NCBI RefSeq assembly: GCF_004684935.1
Contig: NZ_SRJD01000021.1
Coordinates: 1 to 48,340, forward strand
Length of the DNA: 48,340 nucleotides
Direction of reading: 5' to 3'
DNA from: Sporolactobacillus shoreae
GTDB lineage: Bacteria > Bacillota > Bacilli > Bacillales > Sporolactobacillaceae
Under the pieces are notes generated by a model. The model was given only the letters and a program-made list of their open reading frames with translations. It did not search any database and was not told the origin of the DNA. The translations under genes and the position numbers were made by a program. Below, piece after piece: positions 1-12,601 of the stretch (within the stretch, counting starts at the first letter, position 1; each line of letters starts with the position of its first letter).

Positions 1-126
1 AACGACCAATTTGGCGACATATTCTCGGTACTCCGAATCAAAAGCCATTTTCGAACACGCCCTTTTTTAGGATAGTACAATCATATGGGATCCCATTCTG
101 ACGTGTCCACTTAAAAGACTAACTCC

Positions 127-273
127 TTTACCAGCCACTTTCGGGGGTTTACCAGCCACTTTCGGGGGTTTACCAGCCACTTTCGGGGGTTTACCAGCCA
201 CTTTCGGGGGTTTACCAGCCACTTTCGGGGGTTTACCAGCCACTTTCGGGGGTTTACCAGCCACTTTCGGGGG
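127..273. repeat. Tandem repeat, 7 units of 21 bp
   Basis: Seven uninterrupted, identical copies of the unit TTTACCAGCCACTTTCGGGGG. The period is exactly seven codons, so several frames stay open across the array: on the minus strand one frame reads PPKVAGK repeatedly and another NPRKWLV, and all three plus-strand frames are open. There is no credible ribosome binding site or conserved protein, so I treat it as an intergenic minisatellite downstream of purD rather than a gene. Perfect identity between units suggests recent expansion or homogenisation. Confidence 0.95.
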
Positions 274-308
274 ACCCTCTGATTTTGTACCAAAATCGGG
301 GGTCCCCC
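269..308. repeat. Long imperfect hairpin next to the tandem repeat
   Basis: Outer arms GGGGGACC (269-276) and GGTCCCCC (301-308) are complementary, as are inner arms GATTTTG (281-287) and CAAAATC (291-297) with a TAC loop. The hairpin abuts the last 21-bp unit. No T-tract follows on either strand, so it is not an ordinary terminator. Confidence 0.7.
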
Positions 309-340
309 GAAGGCAGCAGGAGACGAATTTAGCTCTAAGA

Positions 341-368
341 AAAGAGCCATGGTTGGCCATGGCTCTTT
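341..368 (-). terminator. Terminator of the pur operon
   Basis: Perfect 12-bp stem (AAAGAGCCATGG / CCATGGCTCTTT) with a TTGG loop, starting 19 bp beyond the purD stop codon. The A/T ends of the stem give a short U-rich 3' side. It could work in both directions. Confidence 0.7.
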
Positions 369-386
369 ATGATTAAATCTTATCTG

Positions 387-1670
<1,284 letters not shown>

Positions 1671-1680
1671 TCAGCAGCAA

Positions 1681-3225
1681 TCAGTGTTTGAAATGACGCA
1701 TGCCGGTCATAACCATGGCAATGTTATATTTGTTCGCCATGTCGATTGATTCCTGGTCGCGGATCGATCCGCCCGGCTGGATAATCGCCGTAATGCCTGC
1801 TTTCGCAGCCTCCTCAACCGTGTCGTTCATTGGGAAATATGCGTCAGATGAAAGAACAGCACCCTTCGCTTTTTCACCTGCTTCTTCAAGCGCGATTTTC
1901 GCTGCGCCGACACGGTTTGTCTGTCCGCCGCCCATGCCGACCATCCGGCCATGATTAACGAGGGCAATCGCGTTGGACTTGACGTGCTTGACAATCGTCC
2001 AGGCAAACTTCAGGCTTTCCATTTCTTCTTCCGTCGGTTTGCGCTCCGTGACCACTTTCAAATTATCCTCGATATCTTCATAGCCTTTAGTATCCAAATC
2101 CTGAACAAGCATGCCGCCACGTACGGATGTATACTGAACAAAATCCTGAGCGTCGTCTGTCATTTTTACCTGAAGCAGACGCAGATTTTTCTTCTTTTTC
2201 TCAAGAATGGCAATGGCCTCATCCGAGTATGAAGGCGCAATGACAATTTCCAAAAAAATGCTGTGCAGTTTTTCCGCCAGTTCTGCGTCCACTTCTCGGT
2301 TCAGAGCAACAATTCCACCGAAAATAGAAACCGGATCGGCCTCATAGGCTTTATCGTAAGCTTCATTAACATTCGCCCCGGTACCGATACCGCACGGATT
2401 CATATGCTTAACCGCTACCGCTGCCGGTTCCTTGAATTCTTTGACAATACCAAGCGCCGCATCTGCATCGCGAATATTGTTGTAAGAAAGCTCTTTCCCA
2501 TGCAGCTGTTTCGCCGCGGCGATCGTCGCTTCATTTTCAATCGGTTCACTATAAAAAGCCGCCATCTGATGCGGATTTTCACCGTAACGCAGGCCTTGTT
2601 TCTTTTCGTAAGTGATCGTCAGTTTTTCAGGGAATACCTCACCAGTCTGCTTCGTAAAGTAGTCGGCAATCAGCGCGTCATAAGCGGCCGTGTGACGGAA
2701 AACTTTTGCTGCCAGTTTCTGTTTCAGTTCAAAAGGAACGTCAGCATTTTCGTCCAGGCTTTCCGCAACAAGATCATAATCGGCCGGATCGCAGACAACC
2801 GTGACGCTCTTGTGGTTCTTTGCCGCCGAGCGAAGCATGCTCGGACCACCGATATCGATATTTTCGACCGCCTCATCATAGGCGACACCCGGTTTTGAAA
2901 TCGTTTCTTTAAAAGGATAGAGGTTTACAATAACAAAATCGATCGGCTGAATGCCGTGTTCTGCAATAGCGTCCATATGGTTTTTTTTGTCGCGCACAGC
3001 CAGAAGGCCACCATGAATCGCCGGGTGAAGTGTCTTCACACGCCCGTCCAGAATCTCGGGGAAGCCTGTGACGTCGCTGACCGATTGGACAGGAAGGCCA
3101 GCCGCTTCAATTGCCTTTTTTGTCCCGCCGGTTGAAATGATTTCAATTCCGGCATCCACTAATTTTTTTACGAATTCGATGAGTCCTGTTTTGTCTGAAA
3201 CACTTACTAAGGCACGTTTTGCCAC
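1681..3225 (-). CDS. purH: Bifunctional AICAR formyltransferase / IMP cyclohydrolase
   Basis: Carries out the last two steps to IMP. The N-terminal MGS-like cyclohydrolase domain begins [17 protein letters not shown] and includes [13 protein letters not shown]; the C-terminal transformylase domain has the [11 protein letters not shown] segment (about residues 270-280) and ends TGMRHFKH. I place the start at the GTG at 3225 and not at the ATG at 3243 that overlaps the purN stop: the sequence AAGGGAAG lies inside the longer reading and sits at Shine-Dalgarno distance from the GTG, and the resulting protein begins where other PurH proteins do. The ATG at 3243 would add six residues. Transcribed with purN upstream. 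Confidence 0.93.
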   Translation of the reverse strand: MAKRALVSVSDKTGLIEFVKKLVDAGIEIISTGGTKKAIEAAGLPVQSVSDVTGFPEILDGRVKTLHPAIHGGLLAVRDKKNHMDAIAEHGIQPIDFVIVNLYPFKETISKPGVAYDEAVENIDIGGPSMLRSAAKNHKSVTVVCDPADYDLVAESLDENADVPFELKQKLAAKVFRHTAAYDALIADYFTKQTGEVFPEKLTITYEKKQGLRYGENPHQMAAFYSEPIENEATIAAAKQLHGKELSYNNIRDADAALGIVKEFKEPAAVAVKHMNPCGIGTGANVNEAYDKAYEADPVSIFGGIVALNREVDAELAEKLHSIFLEIVIAPSYSDEAIAILEKKKKNLRLLQVKMTDDAQDFVQYTSVRGGMLVQDLDTKGYEDIEDNLKVVTERKPTEEEMESLKFAWTIVKHVKSNAIALVNHGRMVGMGGGQTNRVGAAKIALEEAGEKAKGAVLSSDAYFPMNDTVEEAAKAGITAIIQPGGSIRDQESIDMANKYNIAMVMTGMRHFKH

Positions 3226-3242
3226 TTTGATACTTCCCTTCA

Positions 3243-3812
3243 TTATTCTGCGAGCATTTTCGCGATCGTTTGAGGATAAAGCTGGTGTTCGGTTTCATGA
3301 ATACGCGCTTCAAGCGTGTCAATGGTGTCGTCGTCTTTGACCGGTACCGCCGCCTGGGCGATAATCGGTCCTGTATCCATGCCCTCATCTACGTAATGCA
3401 CCGTCACACCGGTGATTTTAACTCCCTTGCGGAAGGCCTGCCCGATGGCGTCCAGTCCCGTAAAAGACGGAAGCAGTGCCGGATGGATATTGACGATCCG
3501 GTGCGGATAAGCTTCAAGCAGCGTTTTGCCAAGCAGTCTCATGTAACCTGCGAGAAAAATGAAATCGATAGTGTGCGTTTTGCACGCTGCGACAATCTCT
3601 TCTTCAAATGCGCGTTTCGTCGGATAATCCTTGCGAGAAACGACCAAAGTGTCGACACCGGCCTTCTCCGCGCGGTCGATCGCAGCAGCTCCCGGTTGGT
3701 CGCAGACCATCAGTGTTACGTTCGCCGCAATGTCACCGCGATCAACCGCTTCTTTAATCGCCTGAAAATTGGTCCCGTTTCCGGATGCGAAAACGGCTAT
3801 ATTATGCTTCAT
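3243..3812 (-). CDS. purN: Phosphoribosylglycinamide formyltransferase (folate-dependent)
   Basis: Transfers a formyl group from 10-formyl-THF to GAR (step 3). 189 aa, normal length. Visible motifs: N-terminal [14 protein letters not shown] (phosphate-binding loop), the active-site helix/loop AGYMRLLG, the catalytic [10 protein letters not shown] segment with its Asn and His (about residues 105-115), and [15 protein letters not shown] with the catalytic Asp. Its ATG lies inside the purM 3' end (11-bp overlap), which points to translational coupling. No formate-dependent PurT is seen nearby. Confidence 0.97.
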   Translation of the reverse strand: MKHNIAVFASGNGTNFQAIKEAVDRGDIAANVTLMVCDQPGAAAIDRAEKAGVDTLVVSRKDYPTKRAFEEEIVAACKTHTIDFIFLAGYMRLLGKTLLEAYPHRIVNIHPALLPSFTGLDAIGQAFRKGVKITGVTVHYVDEGMDTGPIIAQAAVPVKDDDTIDTLEARIHETEHQLYPQTIAKMLAE

Positions 3813-4842
3813 GATGAGTCACCAGCGTCAATCCTTGTTTTTCAATCACATGGCCGATCACATAGGGGGTCTCGCCGAGCTCCTTCAGTTTTTCAACCGT
3901 CTGCTGTTCGTCCTCCGGCGCTATGGCGAGCACCATGCCAATCCCCATATTAAAGGTATGGAACATATCATCAGTCTCCAAGTCTCCGAGCTGCTTTAGC
4001 CAGCCGAAAACATCCGGCAGCGGCCAGGATGTCGTATCGATCTCAGCGCCCAGACCTTCAGGAAACATCCGCGGCACATTTTCATAAAAGCCGCCTCCTG
4101 TGATGTGGGACAATCCGCGGACATCCACGGATTTCATTAGCTCAAGCACAGGTTTGACGTAAATACGTGTCGGCTTAAGCAGCTCTTCACCAACTGTAAG
4201 CTGAGGTTCAGGGGCATAGGCATCGCCAAAATCAACCCTCGCCCCAGCGACAAGCTTGCGAACCAGCGAGAACCCGTTGCTGTGGACTCCGTTTGACGCC
4301 AGGCCGATCAGCTTGTCGCCCGGCTTGATCTGATCACCCGTGATTCTTTTGGATTTCTCAACAACCCCGACAGCGAATCCGGCAATGTCGTAGTCTTCGC
4401 CCTGATACATACCTGGCATTTCCGCCGTTTCTCCGCCGACCAGCGCGCAGCCGGCCTGGGCACAGCCATTCGCGATGCCTTTGACAATCGCTTCCGCCTT
4501 TTCAGGTTTAAGTGCGCCACAGGCCATGTAATCAAGAAAATAAAGCGGTTCTGCGCCTTGAGTGATAATGTCGTTAACACACATCGCTACCGCATCAATT
4601 CCTACCGTATCGTGGCGGCCGGTTGCAAAAGCAACCATCAGTTTCGTTCCGACACCATCCGTCCCGGAAACCAGCACGGGTTCTTTAATAGCCATCTTCG
4701 ACAGGTCGATCGCCCCGCCAAAGCCGCCGAGCCCGCCGATGACTTCCGGGCGGAACGTACGCCGAACATGCTTTTTGATGCGGTCAACCGTCTCATAGCC
4801 AGCTTCAACATTTACGCCGGCTTTTTTATATGCCCCAGCCAT
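3802..4842 (-). CDS. purM: Phosphoribosylformylglycinamidine cyclo-ligase (AIR synthetase)
   Basis: ATP-dependent ring closure of FGAM to AIR (step 5). 346 aa. The N-terminal half has [17 protein letters not shown] (about residues 55-72), [16 protein letters not shown] and [11 protein letters not shown], the hallmark motifs of the PurM/PurL/SelD ATP-binding superfamily. The C-terminal half has the [14 protein letters not shown] motif. A strong GAGGAGG site precedes the ATG; purF ends 12 bp upstream. It overlaps purN by 11 bp. Confidence 0.97.
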   Translation of the reverse strand: MAGAYKKAGVNVEAGYETVDRIKKHVRRTFRPEVIGGLGGFGGAIDLSKMAIKEPVLVSGTDGVGTKLMVAFATGRHDTVGIDAVAMCVNDIITQGAEPLYFLDYMACGALKPEKAEAIVKGIANGCAQAGCALVGGETAEMPGMYQGEDYDIAGFAVGVVEKSKRITGDQIKPGDKLIGLASNGVHSNGFSLVRKLVAGARVDFGDAYAPEPQLTVGEELLKPTRIYVKPVLELMKSVDVRGLSHITGGGFYENVPRMFPEGLGAEIDTTSWPLPDVFGWLKQLGDLETDDMFHTFNMGIGMVLAIAPEDEQQTVEKLKELGETPYVIGHVIEKQGLTLVTHHEA

Positions 4843-4853
4843 TCCGATCCTCC

Positions 4854-6281
4854 TCAGACAAGCAGTTCTTTTTCATGCGGCAAAACAGTATCCGGATAGA
4901 TCTCCGTGGGATATTTTCCTGTGAAGCAAGCCAGACACTGGCCGCAGTTCTTCAGTGCGGGATCGCGGCCGATTGCCTGCATAAGGCCGTCGACACTCAG
5001 ATAAACCAGCGAATCGGCGCCAATTTCCTTGCGAATCTCCTCAACCGAGTGCTTTGAAGCGATCAGTTCGGATGAGGTTGATGTATCAATCCCATAAAAG
5101 CAGGGGTGCGTAATCGGTGGCGAACTGATCCGGACATGAACTTCGGTCGCTCCGGCATCGCGCAGCATGCCGACAATCCGTCGGCTTGTTGTGCCGCGGA
5201 CGATCGAATCATCGACCATGACGACACGCTTTCCTTCGACAATCGCACGTACCGCAGAGAGTTTCATTTTAACGCCTTGTTCACGCAATTCCTGTGAAGG
5301 CTGAATAAACGTACGGCCGACATAACGGTTCTTGATCATACCCAGTTCATAAGGGATACCGGTTGCTTCGGCATAGCCAATCGCAGCGGAAATGCTTGAG
5401 TCCGGCACACCAGTGACCACATCCGCTTCGACTGGCGCTTCCTGAGCCAGCATCCGTCCCAGACTTTTGCGGGCAGCGTGGACATTGATACCCTGAATGT
5501 TGCTGTCCGGACGGGAGAAATAAATATATTCCATACTGCAGATAGCGGGTTCCGCATGATTTGTAAAAAATTCGGAACGAAGCCCGTCATTATCAATAAT
5601 GATAATCTCACCCGGGTTGACGTCGCGGACAAAAGTAGCACCAATCAGGTCAAACGCGCAGGTCTCAGAAGCGATGACCCAGGCATTGCCCAGCCTGCCG
5701 AGTGACAGAGGGCGCAGGCCATTCGGGTCCAGTGCGGCAATCAGCTGGTGCTCCGTCAGCATCGCGAGCGCATAGGCGCCTTTAATGACCGACAGTGCGT
5801 GCTTCAGGCTTTCAAGAAAATTATCGGAATAATCGCGTTTGATCAGGTGAGCAATGACTTCGGTGTCCGAAGTCGTCTGAAAAATGCTGCCCCGCTCCTC
5901 GAGTTCGCCCTTCAGCTTGTGGGCGTTAACCAGGTTGCCGTTGTGGGCAATCGACAGTGAATCCTTCTGCGAACGGAAAACCAGCGGCTGTACATTGGCG
6001 TAGCTGTTGCCGCCTTGTGTCGAGTAGCGGACATGGCCGATCGCCGCAAAACCTTTATTATTCAGATATTCGAGTTTCTCATGGTCAAAAACATCGTTGA
6101 CAAGGCCAAGTCCTTTGTGGTCGTAGATATGCTTTCCGTCTGTTACGGCGATCCCCGCACCTTCCTGGCCGCGGTGCTGCATACTGTGAAGCCCGTAGTA
6201 TGTCAGCTGCGCCGCATGCTCATGTCCCCAGATACCGAATACCGCACACTCTTCGTTTAATTCTTTGCCGACATAATGCAT
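4854..6281 (-). CDS. purF: Amidophosphoribosyltransferase
   Basis: First committed step: PRPP + glutamine to phosphoribosylamine. 475 aa, like the B. subtilis enzyme. The N-terminus shows an 11-residue propeptide ending NEE before Cys12 of CAVFGIWGH; in this class the propeptide is removed to expose the Ntn glutaminase cysteine. The PRPP-binding loop is [13 protein letters not shown] (about residue 355). Cysteines in [16 protein letters not shown] and NCGQCLACF match the 4Fe-4S ligands of the oxygen-labile Bacillus-type enzyme. Its 5' end overlaps purL by 25 bp; its ribosome site (GAGAGGAG) lies inside purL. Confidence 0.97.
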   Translation of the reverse strand: MHYVGKELNEECAVFGIWGHEHAAQLTYYGLHSMQHRGQEGAGIAVTDGKHIYDHKGLGLVNDVFDHEKLEYLNNKGFAAIGHVRYSTQGGNSYANVQPLVFRSQKDSLSIAHNGNLVNAHKLKGELEERGSIFQTTSDTEVIAHLIKRDYSDNFLESLKHALSVIKGAYALAMLTEHQLIAALDPNGLRPLSLGRLGNAWVIASETCAFDLIGATFVRDVNPGEIIIIDNDGLRSEFFTNHAEPAICSMEYIYFSRPDSNIQGINVHAARKSLGRMLAQEAPVEADVVTGVPDSSISAAIGYAEATGIPYELGMIKNRYVGRTFIQPSQELREQGVKMKLSAVRAIVEGKRVVMVDDSIVRGTTSRRIVGMLRDAGATEVHVRISSPPITHPCFYGIDTSTSSELIASKHSVEEIRKEIGADSLVYLSVDGLMQAIGRDPALKNCGQCLACFTGKYPTEIYPDTVLPHEKELLV

Positions 6282-8479
6282 GACAGGACTCCTCTCCAGT
6301 CTTTTTCAAGTTCCGGCCGATCCAAAGTGACAGTGTCCGATGCAAATTCAAGAGTGATTTTATCGTTGCGGGTGACTCTGCCGACAAGCACAGCGCCGTC
6401 CACAGCCGATTCGAATGCTTTCATCGATGCTTCAGGTACAGAGATGAGATACCGCGACTGAGTTTCAGAGAACAGTTCCACCGCCGGATCCGTAGTGAAA
6501 TGAAGATCCGCGCCAAGTGAGGTGCCAAAGACTGCGTCAGCGATTGCCGCGGCGAGTCCTCCTTCAGAAATATCGTGAGCCGAAGAAACAAGTCCGGATT
6601 GAATGGCCGCGAGAACCTGCGACTGGCGTTTTTTCTCCAGTTCCAGATTGAGCACCGGCGGCTTGCCGCTTGCTTTGCCCTCAAACATGATCTGAAGGGC
6701 GCTGCCACCGAATTCCGGGGCCGCCTGCCCAACCACGTAAACAGCGTCGCCTTCATTTTTAAAGGAGACGGTTGCCACGCGGTCCAGATCTTCGACCAGA
6801 CCGACCATTCCGACAACTGGTGTCGGATCAATTGCCTCATGATCCGTTTCGTTATAGAGAGAAACATTGCCGCTGATGACCGGTGTCTCCAGTACTTTGC
6901 ACGCCTCAGCCATACCTTTGACCGACTCTTCCATTTCCCAGAAGACTTCCGGATTTTCCGGTGTTCCGAAGTTCAGGCAGTCTGTAATACCGAGCGGTAC
7001 AGCACCGGAGCAAACAATATTGCGTGCCGCTTCGGCCACCGCAATTTTGCCTCCGACAAGGGGATCAAGTGCCAAATATTTAGCGTTGCAATCTGTCGTC
7101 ATTGCAAGGCCCTTCTTTGTGCCGCGCACACGGACCACGGCTGCATCTGAACCAGGTGCCACAACCGTATTGGTCTGAACCATGTAATCATACTGGCGGG
7201 TCACCCAGTCCTTTGAAGCGAGTGTCGGCTGAACGAGCAATTTTTTAATCGTGCCTGCATAATCCTCAATCACCGGAATCCAGACAGGTGCTGCCTGATT
7301 GTCCGTGTATTCAGCCGGCACCTTGGACGGCATATGGCGGACCGGGGCAGATGCCAGTGCGTCCGAAGGTACTTCGGCCACAATCTGTCCTTTATGTTCG
7401 AGACGGAGCACTTCTTCCTCGATGACTTCGCCGACAGCAACCGCGTGGAGTCCCCAGCGGGCGAAAATGGCTTTGATTTCTTCCTCGCTGCCTTTTTTGA
7501 TGACGATCAGCATGCGCTCCTGGGATTCCGAGAGCATCATTTCATAAGGCGTCATTTCTGTTTCACGCTGCGGAATCAGGTCCAGGTTCATGTGGATACC
7601 GACACCGGCCTTGGCCGCCATTTCACTAGCTGAAGAAACAAGTCCAGCCGCGCCCATGTCCTGGATGCCGACGAGCGCTTCGTGCTTGGTCAGTTCGAGG
7701 CAGGCTTCGACGAGCAATTTTTCCATGAACGGGTCGCCGACCTGGACAGCCGAGCGCTTCTCATCGGATTTGTCCGAGATCTCTTCCGATGCGAAGGTGG
7801 CGCCGTTGATACCGTCGCGACCTGTACTCGCGCCGACGTACATCACCGTATTTCCGATGCCACGCGCCTGGCCGACCTGAATATCTTCATGATTCATGAT
7901 GCCGACGCACATCGCGTTGACAAGCGGGTTGCCGTTGTAGCAGTCATCAAACTGCAGCTCGCCGCCGACGGTTGGAATGCCGATGCAGTTGCCATATCCG
8001 GCAATGCCGCTGACGACCTCTTCAAACACGTAGCGTACACGCGAATTGTTCAGATCGCCGAAGCGGAGTGAATCCAGCAGCGCAACCGGCCGCGCGCCCA
8101 TTGAGAAGACATCGCGAATAATGCCGCCGACGCCAGTCGCCGCGCCCTGGTAAGGTTCGATCGCGGACGGGTGATTGTGACTTTCAATCTTGAAAACGAC
8201 CGCCTGGCCGTCACCGATGTCAATAATTCCTGCGCCCTCTCCCGGTCCCTGAAGCACGCGTTTTCCGCTTGTCGGGAACTGTTTGAGTAGCGGCTTGGAT
8301 GTTTTATAGCTGCAGTGCTCCGACCACATCACGGAGAACAAACCAGTTTCCGTGTAGTTCGGTTTGCGTCCGAGCAACCTTTTAACTTCGACGTATTCGT
8401 CTTCCGTCAGGCCCATGGTCCGATAAATTTTTTCCTGTTCAATCTGTTCTGGTGACGGTTCAAGATGTGTAAGCGGCAT
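6257..8479 (-). CDS. purL: FGAM synthase, large subunit (small PurL type)
   Basis: Synthetase subunit for FGAR to FGAM (step 4), working with PurQ (glutaminase) and PurS. 740 aa is the short form that needs separate PurS and PurQ, both encoded upstream. Motifs include [19 protein letters not shown] (about residues 50-70), [21 protein letters not shown] (the conserved His and ATP site) and [16 protein letters not shown]. Overlaps purQ by 20 bp and purF by 25 bp, so the three are probably translated in a coupled way. Start ATG has GAGGGAATC upstream. Confidence 0.97.
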   Translation of the reverse strand: MPLTHLEPSPEQIEQEKIYRTMGLTEDEYVEVKRLLGRKPNYTETGLFSVMWSEHCSYKTSKPLLKQFPTSGKRVLQGPGEGAGIIDIGDGQAVVFKIESHNHPSAIEPYQGAATGVGGIIRDVFSMGARPVALLDSLRFGDLNNSRVRYVFEEVVSGIAGYGNCIGIPTVGGELQFDDCYNGNPLVNAMCVGIMNHEDIQVGQARGIGNTVMYVGASTGRDGINGATFASEEISDKSDEKRSAVQVGDPFMEKLLVEACLELTKHEALVGIQDMGAAGLVSSASEMAAKAGVGIHMNLDLIPQRETEMTPYEMMLSESQERMLIVIKKGSEEEIKAIFARWGLHAVAVGEVIEEEVLRLEHKGQIVAEVPSDALASAPVRHMPSKVPAEYTDNQAAPVWIPVIEDYAGTIKKLLVQPTLASKDWVTRQYDYMVQTNTVVAPGSDAAVVRVRGTKKGLAMTTDCNAKYLALDPLVGGKIAVAEAARNIVCSGAVPLGITDCLNFGTPENPEVFWEMEESVKGMAEACKVLETPVISGNVSLYNETDHEAIDPTPVVGMVGLVEDLDRVATVSFKNEGDAVYVVGQAAPEFGGSALQIMFEGKASGKPPVLNLELEKKRQSQVLAAIQSGLVSSAHDISEGGLAAAIADAVFGTSLGADLHFTTDPAVELFSETQSRYLISVPEASMKAFESAVDGAVLVGRVTRNDKITLEFASDTVTLDRPELEKDWRGVLSCIMSAKN

Positions 8480-9152
8480 GAGCAGATTCCCTCCAGTGGT
8501 TCAAGATTGACTGAAACAGGCGCAGCCCGTCATCGCTTCCGAGCAGGGCGTCTGCCGCACGTTCTGGATGAGGCATCATCCCAAGCACATTGCCGGCTTT
8601 ATTGATAATCCCCGCAATGTCCGCGCGTGATCCGTTCGGATTTTCACCGTCGTAGGTGAAAACAATCTGATGGTTGTCCCTCAGTCCCTGCAGCGTTTCA
8701 TCATCGCAGTAATAGTTTCCCTCACCGTGTGCAATCGGAATGCGGATGATTTCGTCTTTTTTGTATAAGGAAGTAAAAAGTGTTTCGTTATTTTCCGTTT
8801 TGAGATGCACGGTTTCACAGATGAACTTGAGGTGCTTGTTTTTCAGCATCGCGCCGGGAAGGAGGCCGGCTTCAAGCAAGATCTGGAAGCCGTTGCAGAC
8901 ACCGAGGACCGGTTTGCCGGCTTTAGCTGCCTCAATAACGGCAGGCATGATCCCCGCAAACCGGGCAATCGCGCCCGACCGCAGATAGTCGCCATAGGAA
9001 AAGCCGCCAGGGATCATGACCGCGTCGAAACCGTCAAGCGATGTTTCCGCGTGCCAGACATATTCCACTTCTTCGCCGAGCCCGTCCTTGATCGCATAGT
9101 ACATGTCCTGATCACAGTTCGATCCGGGAAAAACAATGACCGCGGTTTTCAC
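8460..9152 (-). CDS. purQ: FGAM synthase, glutaminase subunit
   Basis: Class I glutamine amidotransferase that delivers ammonia to PurL. 230 aa. Catalytic triad visible: nucleophile Cys in GVCNGFQ (about residue 85) and the C-terminal His-x-Glu in [10 protein letters not shown]. The N-terminus [14 protein letters not shown] is typical. The start codon is GTG, preceded by GAGGAGGAGG, and forms a GTGA overlap with the purS stop. Confidence 0.97.
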   Translation of the reverse strand: MKTAVIVFPGSNCDQDMYYAIKDGLGEEVEYVWHAETSLDGFDAVMIPGGFSYGDYLRSGAIARFAGIMPAVIEAAKAGKPVLGVCNGFQILLEAGLLPGAMLKNKHLKFICETVHLKTENNETLFTSLYKKDEIIRIPIAHGEGNYYCDDETLQGLRDNHQIVFTYDGENPNGSRADIAGIINKAGNVLGMMPHPERAADALLGSDDGLRLFQSILNHWRESAHAAYTS

Positions 9153-9400
9153 GAGTGGACCTCCTCCTCGATTTCATAGCGATAGTTTTCAATCACAGTG
9201 TTGGCCAGCAGTTTGTCACAAATCGCGTCGACCTGCTCCGCAACGTCAGCCGAATCTTCCATTTCGAGTTCGATGTACTTCCCGATGCGGACATCTTTAA
9301 CGTTCTGATAATCCATGTTGTGAAGTGACTGCATCACAGCCTGTCCCTGAGGATCCAGCACGCTTTCCTTTAAAGTAATGAACACCTTCACCTTTTTCAT
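9149..9400 (-). CDS. purS: FGAM synthase, PurS subunit
   Basis: Small dimeric scaffold protein that joins PurL and PurQ in the step-4 complex. 83 aa, the standard size. The N-terminus [19 protein letters not shown] and the mid-segment VRIGKYIEL are diagnostic for PurS. Its ATG overlaps the purC stop (ATGA) and its stop overlaps the purQ start. Confidence 0.96.
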   Translation of the reverse strand: MKKVKVFITLKESVLDPQGQAVMQSLHNMDYQNVKDVRIGKYIELEMEDSADVAEQVDAICDKLLANTVIENYRYEIEEEVHS

Positions 9401-10107
9401 TTGACGGCCTCCAGTCGGCTCAGAAGTTTTTCATAAGTCTCCGGCAGATCAGCGATATTGCGGCGGAACACGTCTTTGTCCAGCTTCTCGTGTGTTTCCT
9501 TATCCCAGAGGCGGCAGCTGTCCGGAGAAATCTCGTCGGCAAGTACAAGGGCGCCGTTTGATTTCAGTTTGCCGAATTCCAGCTTGAAATCGACAAGCAG
9601 AATGCCAGCTTCCGAGAAAAGGCTCTGAAGCACGTCATTGACCTTGAGCGCCTGGCGGCGGATCTCAGCCAGATCTTCTTCCGTAGCAATTTTAAGAGCC
9701 AGGGCGTGATCATCATTAATCATCGGGTCGCCCAGTTCATCACTTTTGTAATAAAATTCGATAATGGTTCTGCCGAGCGAGACGCCTTCATCAAGGCCGA
9801 AGCGTTTAGCCAGACTGCCGGCCACCACGTTACGGATCACAACTTCAATTGGAACGATCGATACCGCTTTGACCAGCTGCTCCGTTTCAGAAATTTTATC
9901 AATGAAATGCGTCGGCAGATTGTTTTCCTGAAGCACATGAAAAATTTTGGTGCAGATGGCATTGTTCAGTCTGCCCTTGCCCTGAAATACGGCTTTCTTC
10001 TTGCCGTTAAAAGCAGTCGCATCATTTTTGTATTCCACGCGCAGGACATTGGGATCGTCCGTTGAAAACATTTTTTTTGCTTTGCCTTCATACAATAACT
10101 CGCTCAT
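9397..10107 (-). CDS. purC: SAICAR synthetase
   Basis: Joins aspartate to CAIR with ATP (step 7). 236 aa, a normal single-domain PurC. The start LLYEGKAKKMFSTDDP and the segments ISETEQLVKAVSIVPIEVV, VVAGSLAKRFG and LVDFKLEFGK (ATP and CAIR site) are clear. A GAGGTAG ribosome site precedes the ATG. A gap of about 47 bp separates it from purB, the largest gap inside the operon; I see no promoter or terminator in it. Confidence 0.97.
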   Translation of the reverse strand: MSELLYEGKAKKMFSTDDPNVLRVEYKNDATAFNGKKKAVFQGKGRLNNAICTKIFHVLQENNLPTHFIDKISETEQLVKAVSIVPIEVVIRNVVAGSLAKRFGLDEGVSLGRTIIEFYYKSDELGDPMINDDHALALKIATEEDLAEIRRQALKVNDVLQSLFSEAGILLVDFKLEFGKLKSNGALVLADEISPDSCRLWDKETHEKLDKDVFRRNIADLPETYEKLLSRLEAVK

Positions 10108-10154
10108 GGTTTCTACCTCTTTTTAATAGGATGTACAAAAAATTCCGAAGCGGA

Positions 10155-11453
10155 TCAGTCGTTCAGGCCGAGGCGTTCAAAAATTAGATTGACATTTTTC
10201 AGGTGATACGTTTCATCAAAGCAGGCGTCCAGTTCCGCAGGTGATAGGTTTTCTGTGACTCGTGAATCCTTTTCAAGCAATTCTCTGAACGGTGTTTCGG
10301 TTTCCCAGGATTTCATCGCGTTCGGCTGAACAATGTCGTATGCCGTCTCCCGACTCAGTCCTTTTTCAACCAGGGCGAGCATGACGTGCTGAGAGAATGG
10401 AAGGCCAAAAGTCCGCTTCATGTTCCGGCGCATGTTTTCCGGGAACACGGTCAGGTTCTCAAGAATATTCGAGAAACGGTGCAGCATATAGTCAAGGCCG
10501 ATCGTCGCGTCTGGAAGAATCACACGCTCTGCGGACGAATGAGAAATATCACGTTCATGCCAGAGCGGCACGTCCTCATAGGCGGCCAGCATATAGCCGC
10601 GGATCACACGCGCCATCCCACACATATTTTCAGAACCGATCGGGTTGCGCTTGTGCGGCATCGATGAAGAGCCTTTCTGACCCTTGGCGAAGCCTTCTTC
10701 CACTTCACGGATTTCCGAGCGTTGCAGGCCACGGATTTCGACGGCGAATTTTTCAATCGACGTCGCGATCAAAGCCAGCGTTGCCATATAATGTGCATGG
10801 CGGTCGCGCTGCAGCACCTGGGTTGAAATGGGCGAAGCCTTTAATCCAAGATGCTCGCAGACATATTCTTCAACGGAAGGATCGATGTTCGCGTAGGTGC
10901 CGACCGATCCGGACAGCTTGCCGACGCGGATATCTTCCGCAGCATCCTTAAAGCGGGCAAGGTTGCGTTTCATTTCTTCATACCAGAGCGCCATCACCAG
11001 CCCGAAAGTGGTCGGTTCGGCGTGAACACCGTGCGTTCTGCCCATCATAATCGTGTTTTTATATTTTTTCGCTTTCTCGCGAATCACTTCAATAAAATGT
11101 TCGATGTCTTTCAATAAAAGATCATTGCATTGTTTGAGCTGATAGGACTGGGCCGTATCAACGACATCCGTTGAGGTTAGTCCGTAATGAACCCATTTCT
11201 TTTCCGCACCAAGCGACTCTGAAACAGTGCGGGTAAAAGCGACGACATCATGACGTGTGATCTGTTCGATTTCATGAACGCGATCAACTGTAAAAGCTGC
11301 CTTCTCCCTCAACTTCTGGCAATCCTCTTTCGGAATTTCACCGATTTCAGACCAGCCTTCACAGGTGAGAAGCTCGACTTCAAGCCAGGCTTTGTATTTG
11401 TTTTCTTCCGTCCAGATCGCGCCCATTTCCGGGCGTGTGTAACGATCAATCAT
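10155..11453 (-). CDS. purB: Adenylosuccinate lyase
   Basis: Releases fumarate from SAICAR in this pathway and from adenylosuccinate in AMP synthesis. 432 aa. The signature [11 protein letters not shown] (about residues 260-270), the TSTDVVDTA segment and the [12 protein letters not shown] segment with its catalytic His are present. I choose the ATG at 11453 (protein [10 protein letters not shown]), which makes an ATGA overlap with the purK stop; an in-frame TTG nine bases upstream is possible but has no advantage. Confidence 0.97.
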   Translation of the reverse strand: MIDRYTRPEMGAIWTEENKYKAWLEVELLTCEGWSEIGEIPKEDCQKLREKAAFTVDRVHEIEQITRHDVVAFTRTVSESLGAEKKWVHYGLTSTDVVDTAQSYQLKQCNDLLLKDIEHFIEVIREKAKKYKNTIMMGRTHGVHAEPTTFGLVMALWYEEMKRNLARFKDAAEDIRVGKLSGSVGTYANIDPSVEEYVCEHLGLKASPISTQVLQRDRHAHYMATLALIATSIEKFAVEIRGLQRSEIREVEEGFAKGQKGSSSMPHKRNPIGSENMCGMARVIRGYMLAAYEDVPLWHERDISHSSAERVILPDATIGLDYMLHRFSNILENLTVFPENMRRNMKRTFGLPFSQHVMLALVEKGLSRETAYDIVQPNAMKSWETETPFRELLEKDSRVTENLSPAELDACFDETYHLKNVNLIFERLGLND

Positions 11454-12601
11454 GAATTCCAACCCACTTCCTGTTCAATTTTCCATATCCCTAATCTCTC
11501 TGCTTTGTCGATCACATCTTGCACTGAATCGCCAAGGATGTTCAGGTGACCCATTTTCCGACCGGTCCGGGCTTCATCCTTACCGTACAGATGAAGGTGC
11601 GCATCGGATAAAAGCGAGATCTTATCCAATACCGGATGAACATGCTCACCTAAAATGTTGACCATAATGACCGGTTTCAGAAGCGCTGTGCTGCCGAGCG
11701 GCAGGCCGCAAATGGCGCGGATATGCTGCTCGAACTGCGACGTGTCACAGGCATTGATTGAAAAATGCCCGGAGTTGTGCGGCCGTGGCGCCGTCTCATT
11801 GACGTACACCTTACCATCCGTGCCGACAAACATTTCGACAGCAAGCGTGCCGACGAGATGGAGGGCTTCCGCAAGGTGCAGCGCGTGCTGCGTTGCCTCT
11901 TTACGGAGTGCGTCCGGGATTCTCGCCGGCACAAGCGTATGATGCAGGATATTATGCCGATGTATGTTTTCAGCAACCGGAAAGACGGATGTTTCCCCGG
12001 TCGTGCTGCGTACAACGATGACTGAAATTTCTTTTTCAAAAGGAAGCCATTTTTCAAGTTCAAAAGGTGTTTTACCAATATATGGAAGAGCTTCCTGCAG
12101 ATCCTTTTCTGAATGAAGCACGTACTGCCCTTTTCCATCGTAGCCGCCTTCCGTCGTTTTCAATACGGAAGGAAAACCGATCTCGGCGATCGCCGCTTTC
12201 AGCTCTTCTTGACTTCTGACGGGAAGGTAGGGAACAACCGGCAGACCCGCTTCGTGAATCGCCGCTTTTTCGTTGAGCCTGTCCTTTGTAATTTCAAGCA
12301 GATGCCAGCCTTGAGGCAGATAACTGTGTTCCTGGAGATAATCCGCTGTCTGAACATCCACGTTTTCAAATTCATAAGTGACAACATCCGCGCATTCCGC
12401 CATTTTCTTTGCCGCTTCCGGATCGTCATATTCGGCGACAATCGCAGTGTCGGCAACTTGGGCGCACGGACAGTCCTCCGTCGGATCAAGAACGGCGACG
12501 CGATAGCCCATCTCTTTCGCGGCAATCGCCATCATCCGGCCCAACTGGCCGCCTCCCAGTATGCCTATAGTCTGTCCGGGCAAAATGGTTTTCTGTTTCA
12601 C
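11450..12601 (-). CDS. purK: N5-carboxyaminoimidazole ribonucleotide synthase
   Basis: ATP-grasp enzyme that carboxylates AIR to N5-CAIR using bicarbonate. 383 aa. N-terminal [22 protein letters not shown] is the classic PurK nucleotide-fold motif; the ATP-grasp part has [16 protein letters not shown] (about residues 150-165) and the metal/substrate site [12 protein letters not shown]. The start is GTG, overlapping the purE stop as GTGA. With PurE it forms the two-step bacterial route to CAIR. Confidence 0.97.
   Translation of the reverse strand: MKQKTILPGQTIGILGGGQLGRMMAIAAKEMGYRVAVLDPTEDCPCAQVADTAIVAEYDDPEAAKKMAECADVVTYEFENVDVQTADYLQEHSYLPQGWHLLEITKDRLNEKAAIHEAGLPVVPYLPVRSQEELKAAIAEIGFPSVLKTTEGGYDGKGQYVLHSEKDLQEALPYIGKTPFELEKWLPFEKEISVIVVRSTTGETSVFPVAENIHRHNILHHTLVPARIPDALRKEATQHALHLAEALHLVGTLAVEMFVGTDGKVYVNETAPRPHNSGHFSINACDTSQFEQHIRAICGLPLGSTALLKPVIMVNILGEHVHPVLDKISLLSDAHLHLYGKDEARTGRKMGHLNILGDSVQDVIDKAERLGIWKIEQEVGWNS

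Noticed and set aside
127-273. A CRISPR array
   Set aside because: Units abut with no spacers, and no cas gene is in the window.
67-360. Minus-strand open frames reading PPKVAGK and NPRKWLV repeats
   Set aside because: They exist only because the 21-bp period keeps frames open; no ribosome site, no domain, and several frames are equally open.
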